Positions 56,727 through 64,000 of a stretch of 64,000 bases of DNA are shown here, one piece after another. Source of the stretch: Cycas panzhihuaensis. Lineage: Eukaryota; Cycadophyta. Numbering within the stretch: the stretch's first letter is position 1; each line of letters opens with the position of its first letter. Below the pieces are notes generated by a model that was given only the letters and a program-made list of their open reading frames with translations, searched no databases and had not been told where the DNA came from. Position numbers and translations under genes: made by a program. The stretch spans positions 138,639,741 to 138,703,740 of the forward strand of contig CM041465.1 of NCBI GenBank assembly GCA_023213395.1. Reading direction: 5' to 3'.

Positions 56727-57379
56727 TAGGTTCAGATGTAACTACTCGTTTTGAAGAAAGAAGATCTTATTCTTGAAGACAAGTAAAGGGTCTAAGAAAG
56801 GAGACAAGTCTGGAAGGCTCTCCAACACAGAAGAGAAGCATTTAATGACTGTGTACGGAATTCTACGCAACCATACGGACGACCTTTTTTCAAAGTTGTT
56901 AGATTGAGACGAAATTTGGTGGGTAGATAGATCGAGGGACGCTCGTCACTTTTTCCTTCTGCGTCGAAGACATTTGAAGACTTTTCGAGGGCCAAATCGA
57001 CGAATTACTAGTCTGCGCGGGATTGAAGGAGGAATCCACGAAAACTTATGAAATCGGGCTTAAATCCCAGTATTTTTGGATCAAAAACCTTCAAATATTT
57101 ATTGTTAAGAGATTCAGTCTGCTTTTGTTTAAATCTACTGAGTTTTCTGGAGATTATTTGCAAAAACGACCCAAATCCCTAGCCGCCCAATGTAACTATT
57201 CGAAGATTGTTTTCTCCCGTTTGAAAAAAGATCTTGCAAAATCGACTTCGGATCTAGATAGACGATAAAAAAATCTATCTTTTGAGGTATCACTCACCCT
57301 AATCCGTACACTTAGGGTTTTGTACAAAAATCCATACAATTATATGGCCAGACTAGTCCAGGTTTCTCTCTCTTCATTA

Positions 57380-58020
57380 ATGATGGCTTCTCCACTGTTT
57401 GGTCTCTCAGAACAAGACAAACTCACTGAAGGTAACTATCAAATTTGGAAAATTAAGATTGAAACCCTACTTAGGCTCGAAATGCATGAAATATTGCTCT
57501 CGGGATTGAAACCAAGCCAGGTGATGCTAGTATAACCCTGCCCAGTTGGTTAGAAAGAGATAATGCAGGTGTCATCATTCTTAAACTGTCAATATCAGAC
57601 TCCTTATTGGTATATGTTGAAAATTTGACCTCCACATCAAGCATTTGGAAATGCTTTGAAAACTTGTTTGGCCAAAAAAAACAAAGCCCGGATATTCACC
57701 TTGAAGGAAGAATTGTATAAGTTACATATGAAAGAACATGAAACAGTGACTGAATTCATACATAAAGTCACTTCATTTAGTAATGGACTATTGAGTGCTG
57801 GAGAAATTCTGTCAAACCAGAACTTATTTAGATGGTAGCCAGTAACCTACCAAAGACCTTTAGCGTGACCATCAATACTATTGCAAACAATAATCAAATT
57901 GATACAATGACCCTTGACGAATTAACTAGAATATTGCTCAGACAGGAACAAAGAAACAAGAGATACGAAGACGCAGCAGAACTGGAAGATGCATTTGCTT
58001 CTAGATTGAATCTAGGACCA
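57380..58020 (+). pseudogene. Gag of copia element F, N-terminal and capsid part
   Basis: MMASPLFGLSEQDKLTEGNY then QIWKIKIETLLRL is the copia gag start. The frame stops at 57533-57535 and continues in others: WKCFENLFGQKK, then 57656-57838 (FTLKEELYKLHMKEHETVTE) and 57832-58023 (MVASNLPKTFSVTINTIANN, LTRILLRQEQRNKRYEDAAE). At least three frame changes. The 650-base leader before it shows no domain. Confidence 0.82.
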
Positions 58021-58039
58021 TAAGGACGAAGTCAGACAC

Positions 58040-58414
58040 GTGGTAAGGGGACGGACCCCAAATTCTAGGAACTTTGGTCGTGGACAATATTTGGACAACA
58101 GAGGACGCAGACGAAGTCATGATTCCAAGATATGTTTTAACTGTGGTAGATCCAGACACTTCGCTAGTACCTGCAAAGTATTTGATGTGTGTTATCATTG
58201 TGGACAGGTAGGACATTATCCTTATCAATGTCCTCATAGAAAAGCAGACATTCAGAGAGGGAAAAGGCCAGTGGACAACTATAGCAAAGAACAAATTGAA
58301 GAAGATGAAGAAGAGAAAGCATTCATAGTTGCATTGTCAGCAGGACTAAAGAAAATTGACAAGTGGTTCATTGACTCTGGAGCTTCACAGCACATGACAA
58401 ATTGTCAAGACTAG
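58040..58414 (+). pseudogene. Double zinc knuckle and protease start of copia element F
   Basis: A clean frame of 124 codons. It has a basic Arg/Gly-rich stretch, then CFNCGRSRHFASTC and CYHCGQVGHYPYQC, two complete CCHC knuckles 7 residues apart, an acidic linker and KWFIDSGASQHMTNC, an intact copia protease active site. It stops at a TAG (58412-58414) after NCQD, where Trp is usual. The rest of protease continues at 58415-58780. Two knuckles in a copia gag are uncommon; most have one. Confidence 0.9.
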
Positions 58415-58489
58415 TTTGAAAGTCTGAAATCCTATTATATCAATAGATCAGTAGAATTAGGTGATAAATATCCATTAGAAATTAAGGGT

Positions 58490-59706
58490 ATGGTCACTGT
58501 CTCTGTTTGCATTCAGGATCATGTAAAAAAAATTGGAAATGGTTTATGGGTCCCTAATCTCAAAATGAACCTCTTGTCTGTCTCACAACTTAGCAAAAAA
58601 GGGCTGAGAATAGTGTTTGATGAAGATGGTCTTTGTTTGATACTGGACATGAAAAATAATGGACAAACCATTGCCAAAGGCATTAGGAGTAATGATCTGT
58701 ATAAACTAGTTTCAGATCCTGTAATACCCTGTCTAGATCCAAAAGCTTGTACTGCTGTAAATTTTGATAATAAAATGTGACATTTGAAGTATGGGTATCT
58801 ACCAATAGAAACTTTAAGGAAAATGAAAAAATATGATATAGTGCGTGGATTGCCTAACATATCTTCAGAAAATTTTGTATGTAAAGGATGTCAATTTGGA
58901 AAAATCACAAATTGCCCTTCAAAGAGAGTAAACAGAGATCACAAAATAAACTGAAATTGATTCACACGGATCTTTGCGGACCACTTACACCACTTTCAAT
59001 AAATGGTTGTAGGTACTTCTTAACTTTCGTTGATGATTTCACCAAAACAGTTTGGGTATACATTCTGCATAATAAATCAGAAGTCTTTGAAACCTTTAAA
59101 GAGTTTAAGGTAGAAGTAGAACTTGAATCAGAATCTAAAATAAAGTGTATCAGATCAGATGGAGGAGGAGAATATATCTCCAGCGAATTTTTAACGTATT
59201 GCAAAAGGAATGGAATTCGCAGACAAATCACCACGCCCTATACTCCATGGTCCATCGAGGTCGCTGAAAGGAAAAACAGAACCTTGATGAAAACGGCCTG
59301 TAGCATGGTACATGAAAAATAGGTCCCAAAGTCTTGTTGGACAGAAGCTGTGAATATAGCCTGCTATCTTATAAACAGAATACCAACTAAAGTACTGGAG
59401 AATGTCACCCTGGAGGATGTCAATTCTTTCAAAGTGTTTGGTAGCCAAGCTTATGTGCATATGCTAGATAAAAACATGTCAAAAATCGATGCAAAGAGCA
59501 TAGAACGCATTATGATAGGGTATAACAAAAATTCAAAAGCATATAAATACATTGATCCAAAAACAAATAAAATATATGTTAGTAGAGATGTAGTTTTTGA
59601 TGAAGGAAACTTGAATTCCCAATCTCAAATCAAAATAATTGAAGAAGAAACAGAGAATTCAAACAAAAAAATCTTCACAAAAGGAATCTCAGACATCACT
59701 ACATAG
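58490..59706 (+). pseudogene. Protease end and integrase of copia element F
   Basis: Frame 58490-58780 covers the protease end (GLWVPNLKMNLLSVSQLSKK) and start of integrase. A stop (TGA where Trp is usual) precedes HLKYGYLPIETLRKMKK. Integrase 58888-59322 has CKGCQFGK just upstream, LKLIHTDLCGPLTPLSINGC, IRSDGGGEYISSEF and AERKNRTLMKTACSM, so the three acidic residues are present. Between the last two the sequence TPYTPWSIEVAERK departs from the nearly universal T-P-Q-Q-N-G block. Frame 59350-59706 gives the integrase C-terminal region with MIGYNKNSKAYKYIDPKTNK. Confidence 0.88.
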
Positions 59707-61470
59707 GAAATTCTGCCTTGTTCATCTCATGAAGATTCAAGCGAAGAAGGAAGCACAACACAAGAGGTAGAATTATATTTGGAACCCGTAGAAGCGAGAG
59801 AGAGCCTAAAAAATGAAAAGAAGCTACCAAAATGGCTCATTAAGACCATTGAAGAAGGGGGAAATACATTTGATCACAGAACAAGTGGTCAGAAACCAAA
59901 AGCCTTGTTTAGCAGGATTGAACCCCAATCATTTCAAGAAGCTCAAGGTCAATCACAATGGAAGGAAGCAATGGACATTGAAATGAATTCGATTAGCAAA
60001 AATTAGACATGGAAATTAGTAGAACTTCCTCTAGGCAAATTTGTAGTTAACTGCAGATGGGTATATAAAATCAAGGAAGGCGCAAATGGAAAGATTGAAA
60101 AATATAAGGCACATTTGGTGGCCAAAGGATATACTCAAACAATTGGAATTGATTTCGAAGAGACCTTCTCACTTGTGGCCAAATTAAATATAGTAAGAAC
60201 CGTGATAGCACTTGCAACATTACGCAATCGAAAAATCTTCCAATTAGATGTGAAGAGTGCGTTCTTAAATGGTGATCTTGAAGAGGACGTATACATGGCG
60301 CAACCTAAAGGATATATCAGAAAAGGACAGAAACAATTGGTGTGCAAATTGAAAAAGGCCTTGTACAGACTGAAGCAAGCTCCTCATGCATGGTACGCCA
60401 AATTAGATCAACATTTATGTAATAATGGTTTCCAACGCTGTAGTTCAAATTCCAGCTTGTACACAAAGAAAAGAGATGGACAAATCACTATAATTGCTGT
60501 CTATATAGATGATATGATATTGACAGGAAATGATGACAAGTCAATTATAGAAACAAAAGAACAGTTAGAAAAGAAATTTGAAATGACAGATCTTGGTCCT
60601 TTCAATTATTATTTGGGGTTGGAAGTAAATCAACAAAAGGAATACATTTGTATCTCACAAAGTAAATATATAAGAGATCTACTGAAAAAATTCAGAATGA
60701 CAGACTACAATTAATGTGCTACAACCATGGAGATCAATTGCAACTTGGTACCTGGTTTTGGTACTTAGTGAGAGAACAGACAGTTGATGCCACTCTATAT
60801 AGACAATTGGTTGGTAGTTTGATCTACCTAACAGCTACCAGCCTGACATATCTTATTCTGTCGGACTACTCTCCAGATACATGCAAGAACCTAGAATAAG
60901 ACATTGGAAGGCAATCTGGAGAATACTGAGATACTTACAGGGAACAATAGAATTAAAATTAATCTATTCAAAAAATGAATCAGCAGAACTCATAGGATAC
61001 TATGATTCAGATTGGGCAGGTGATAAAGGTCAAAGAAAATCAACTAGTGGTTATTGTTTCTTTTTAGGATCAACCGCAATTTCATAGTGCAGCAAAAAGC
61101 AATCCACTGTCACACTCTCGTCAATTGAAGCATAATATAAAGCAACAGTAACCGCCACTTGTGAAGCAATATGGTTCCAGCAGCTTCTAATCGATATGAA
61201 TCAACCTCAAGACAAAGTAACAATTATGTACTGTGATAATCAAAGTGCTATCAGGCTAACTAAAAATCCTGTCCTTCATGCTACAACTAAGCACATCGAA
61301 GTCCATCATCACTTCATAAGAGAGAAGGTTCATAGTAAAGAAATCAAAATTAGAATATTGTCCCACTACAGAACAAATTACAGATCTATTGACAAAATCA
61401 TTAGGAAAAGCAAAACTCCAATTCTTGAGAGACAAGATAGGCTTGAAAGAGATAAAACATTAAGAGAGGG
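59707..61470 (+). pseudogene. RT and RNase H of copia element F
   Basis: Frames 59779-60006 and 60115-60714 carry KNEKKLPKWLIKTIEEGG, SQWKEAMDIEMNSISKN and the RT core: MVAKGYTQTIGIDFEETFSL, FQLDVKSAFLNGDLEEDVYM, KKALYRLKQAPHAWYAKLDQ and AVYIDDMILTGND with the catalytic Asp-Asp. RNase H follows at 60714-61483: TVDATLYRQLVGSLIYLTA, YYDSDWAGDKGQRKSTSGY, TVTLSSIEA, MYCDNQSAIRLTKNPVLHAT and EVHHHFIREKV. Stops at 60004-60006, 60712-60714 and 61085-61087 break it. RT itself is one open 200-codon frame. Confidence 0.9.
61460..61470 (+). other. Polypurine tract of copia element F
   Basis: TTAAGAGAGGG lies directly before the 3' LTR. Confidence 0.82.
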
Positions 61471-61663
61471 TGTTGAGAGGTAATGTTTTATCATTAATTG
61501 TATAATTAATATATGTAATAATGACGTGTCATATTGTTAAGAGGTTGGTTACATGTCAAGTTATAACGCTTACCAACCCAATTATGTATTTAAGGGATTC
61601 ATCCTCTAAATCAAGGTGTTGAGTTCTCTCATCAACCTTCTGTCTCCTAATTGAAATTTATCA
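61471..61663 (+). repeat. 3' LTR of copia element F
   Basis: 193 bp, begins TGTTGAGAGG, ends ATTTATCA; followed by TCTTT. Confidence 0.93.
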
Positions 61664-61668
61664 TCTTT

Positions 61669-62200
61669 GTCTTGTGGCATTGTCTCAGTCGATCGTAGCA
61701 TTATCTCCATCTCGTGGCATCATCTCAATTAAGCACGACATTATCTCCGTCTTATGGTGTTGTCTCTATCCATCCTGTAGCATTGTCTCTATCCCATGGC
61801 TTTGTCTCAATCTGTGTTATGGTGTCTCGATCAACAAGTAATTGAAAGTCAATTGGAATTTTGAAGAACGATTCAGAGAGGACATACTCTTTTTCGTGAA
61901 ATCACAGTCATAGATTCACACGTCTAAAATAGAATTATTTTGGCTTTTTACATAAGCATTAAAACTTTATGTTATACACTTTAAAATATTCCAAAAAATC
62001 CCTTTGTCGATAAAGGGTCCCTTTTCCTAAGTTTGGTTTCTTAAAGATTTTTATCCTTTTAAATCATATTTTTTACCTTTCTCAAAGCTCAACTTCCATC
62101 TCACATTTGTCAAAGACTTTGCAATTACTGAGTAAAACATTTTTTACTCACACTAGTAGTTATTCATCTCCTTTTTACAAGTTTTTTCTCATCTTTTAAG
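61669..62200 (+). repeat. Leader of copia element D, right part, with degenerate minisatellite
   Basis: From 61669 to about 61840 units of roughly 24-30 bases repeat, each with a form of (C)TTGTGGCATTGTCTC or CATTATCTCCATCTCGTGG. About six units can be traced. After 61850 the sequence is AT-rich without a domain. The same words occur left of copia F at about 56398-56500. Confidence 0.7.
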
Positions 62201-62209
62201 GAATTTCAC

Positions 62210-62623
62210 TATGTTTTCTATGAATATTGTTGGCTATATTTTACCAAAATCACAGAAATTAGATAGGAAAAACTATGTATTTTGAAAATTTATGATTTCC
62301 AATGTTTGAACCCTACATAGACTAAAAGGGGTTGTTGAAGGTGATAAGAAGCTAGATACTGAACCAATTTATGAACTTGGAAGTAGCTACTTGGGAGGAC
62401 AGGAACCTTAGAGCACTGGCAATTATCAACACGTCAGTAATAGATGAGTTAATTATTCAAAATATACTTTACTCTTGTAAGACGTTTATGACTCCATATC
62501 TCTTCATCTACAAAAATTGAAGGAGATGAGAGATAAACTTCTTGTTGTAGGGGAAACTATAAAGGATAAAGAACTAGTCAGTATCCCTCCGAAGAACCTG
62601 CATGAGGGCTATCATATTTTTGT
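62210..62623 (+). pseudogene. Gag remnant of copia element D
   Basis: MFSMNIVGYILPKSQKLDRK then NYVF.KFMISNV is a copia gag start with a TGA where Trp is expected. Further blocks in shifted frames are TWEDRNLRALAIINTSVIDE and LKEMRDKLLVVGETIKDKEL, which match the capsid core of UBN2-type gag with internal deletions. Copia E cuts it at 62624. Confidence 0.7.
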
Positions 62624-63026
62624 TGTTGGAAGATAATGTTTAATGTATTTAGTTACGTATTAGGGTCATTAATGTGGTAGTCCTAAGTATTATGTAAAAG
62701 TCTATGGGTCCACATATTATAATGTTGTTAAGTGAGTAGTTGAAAGGTTATTGGTCAGTTAGGAGGTGAAAAGTCAATGAGTATGTTAAAGGTCATTTGT
62801 CCCACATGTAACTCACCTCATCTCATATGTTCCCACCTATGGTGTATAAATAGGTGAGAGAGGTAGAGTAGGATCATTGATTAAAGATGGAGTCCATTGT
62901 GATATTGTGGTTGTTAAGACATAATGATGTAATCGTTTTCATTATGAGTTAATGTTATCATACTATGTTCATGATATTTGTTCTATTCTTCTTAAATATT
63001 GAATGATCTCTTTGAATATTTCAACA
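62624..63026 (+). repeat. 5' LTR of element E
   Basis: 403 bp, begins TGTTGGAAGA and ends TTTCAACA, with a TATAAATA at 62845-62852. No second copy lies in the window. Confidence 0.7.
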
Positions 63027-63037
63027 TGGTATCAGGG
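63027..63037 (+). other. Primer-binding site of element E
   Basis: TGGTATCAGGG, one base from the initiator tRNA-Met complement, directly after the LTR. Confidence 0.8.
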
Positions 63038-63298
63038 TGGGTTGCTTGCCAAGCTTATCATTGTGCAGGTTCACCAAGTTATTGATGTGTGGAGGTGGCT
63101 TCGTAAAGTCGTGTGGTAGTTCGAAGTTCTTATCTTTGGTAGGTGAAACCCTAAGGTTATCTTTGTTCCAAGTTGTGCCAAGCATTGATGCAAGATAGAA
63201 TTATTTCCAAGTAATATGTTCACTCTTCTTGATTGAGAAGGAAGCTATGTGCTAGGGTTTATTCTAAGAAAAACTCAATTGATATGAATTCATGAAAT

Positions 63299-63711
63299 TT
63301 GCAGTCTGTGTGGTTGTCAGTGACACTCCCGAGTGACCTGGACCTCTGTGCTTCGTCCCGGCGGCTTCGTTCCTCACGCTCCTGTCTCAACACCCACCGT
63401 GAGCCTGCCGACCTGCAAACGTCCTCTGTGGCGCTTCTGTTTACTACCCGTGCTTCCTCTGAGGTTCCTTCGTGCGTGCGACCTCCGCGGCTCCAACCCC
63501 TACGGCCCGTGCGGCTCCAACTCCGGCTTTGTGTGGCTCACGGATTTGTCCCAGCATCGACGACTTCACATCTCCACGTGATAATCCTGCGGCACCCACA
63601 GACATACATCGCCCACGGTTTCTCGAGAAATCCGCCCTCGGATTTTATAGCCGCAATTCGACAAAAACGTCGCCACTGGTAAATACATTACCACCGCCGA
63701 TCTTTTTTTAA
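63299..63711 (+). other. GC-rich patch in the leader of element E
   Basis: About 400 bases are much richer in C and G, including many CG words, than the AT-rich flanks. Three overlapping plus-strand frames are open (for example 63299-63682, Arg/Ser/Pro/Leu-rich). All three frames being open suggests a lack of stops through base composition rather than a gene. I recognise no domain. Confidence 0.5.
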
Positions 63712-64000
63712 AAAATTTTGCAATTCATATAGTTATAAACTCTATGATATAAGATTTAGAATATGCTTCAACATATTCTTCTTTTAATTTTTATTTAAAC
63801 TTTAACTTGTTAAGTTTAACCTTTTAAACTTTATTTTTTCATTGTAAGAGCTTTAAATTACATTATTTAGTGTGAAAATTACACCAAAGTACATAAAAAC
63901 ATTTGCAAATATCATTTTTGATATTTAAAATCACTACTCTAAAGTGATTTTACCATATTTCTTTTAAAAAAAATTACTCATTTTTTAATGGCATTAAGTT
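63712..64000. other. AT-rich end of the window
   Basis: No gene or repeat recognised; presumably more leader of element E. Confidence 0.5.

Larger units (their letters stand above)
56521..61663 (+). mobile_element. Copia element F, complete, with perfect target duplication
   Basis: LTRs of 195 bp (56521-56715) and 193 bp (61471-61663), TG...CA ends, perfect primer site, purine tract and TCTTT on both flanks (56516-56520 and 61664-61668). Gene order is gag, protease, integrase, RT, RNase H. Gag carries two zinc knuckles. Pol remains alignable from end to end but has about ten stops and several shifts. Length 5.14 kb is normal for copia. Confidence 0.93.
55837..64000 (+). mobile_element. Copia element D, partial, with two later insertions
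   Basis: An LTR (55837-56181) is followed by a tRNA-Met-type primer site, a leader (56194-56520 and 61669-62200) and a decayed copia gag (62210-62623). Copia F inserted in the leader and copia E in gag. The remainder and the 3' LTR lie beyond the window. Confidence 0.75.
62624..64000 (+). mobile_element. Copia-type element E, 5' part, runs off the window
   Basis: An LTR (62624-63026) is followed by a primer site and nearly 1 kb of leader reaching the window edge. No gag or pol is visible yet. Superfamily is inferred from the LTR style (TGTTG...CAACA, TATAAATA box, tRNA-Met primer), which gypsy elements can share. Confidence 0.62.

Noticed and set aside
1-64000. CRISPR arrays, rRNA, tRNA, bacterial operons or phage genes
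   Set aside because: None seen. Tandem repeats here have no uniform short repeat and spacer structure, and the gene content is that of a plant nuclear genome.

Overview
The window looks like nuclear DNA from a seed plant with a large, repeat-filled genome. It is AT-rich, it has one short plant-type gene remnant with GT-AG introns, and almost everything else is retrotransposon. A conifer or other gymnosperm is a reasonable guess from the depth of nesting and the scarcity of genes, but the sequence does not prove it. No bacterial genes, rRNA, tRNA or CRISPR arrays were seen.

Layout. 1-1000: non-coding, with a 32-bp tandem repeat. 1001-4751: a complete but non-autonomous Ty3/gypsy element (245-bp LTRs, gag and protease only). 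5530-6790: a decayed Ty1/copia gag-protease fragment. 6890-11556: a decayed gypsy element on the minus strand (gag, protease, RT), interrupted by a 9.4-kb Tat-like element at about 11557-20937 with 2.2-2.4-kb LTRs. That element keeps gag, protease and an RNase H domain but no visible RT or integrase. 20938-25600: AT-rich intergenic DNA with microsatellites and a 217-bp tandem duplication. 27600-29817: the only host gene seen, the last two exons (minus strand) of a class-3 (diacylglycerol) lipase-like gene; its catalytic exons are not in the window.

31141-64000 is a stratified retrotransposon nest. A small LTR element (31141-39543) carries an inserted minus-strand chromovirus (31784-37106). 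A LINE with an endonuclease domain (39544-40907, resuming at 55064) is split by a second minus-strand chromovirus (40908-55058). That chromovirus in turn holds a full-length copia element (42173-49501, perfect 5-bp target duplication) and an inverted solo LTR of the same copia family (52152-52708). The LINE is cut again at 55837 by copia element D, which holds complete copia element F (56521-61663, perfect target duplication) and is cut at 62624 by copia element E, which runs off the window.

No element has an intact set of open frames. Most premature stops in the better-preserved frames lie where glutamine or tryptophan is expected, a pattern expected from deamination of methylated cytosine in silenced plant repeats. 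The elements do not form operons; their relations are those of insertion order, which can be read from target-site duplications. The most unusual items are the three non-autonomous gypsy architectures (gag-protease only; gag joined to RT with protease lost; protease joined to RNase H with RT lost), the Tat-like element with RNase H but no polymerase, and the three conserved palindromes upstream of the TATA box in the copia LTR family.
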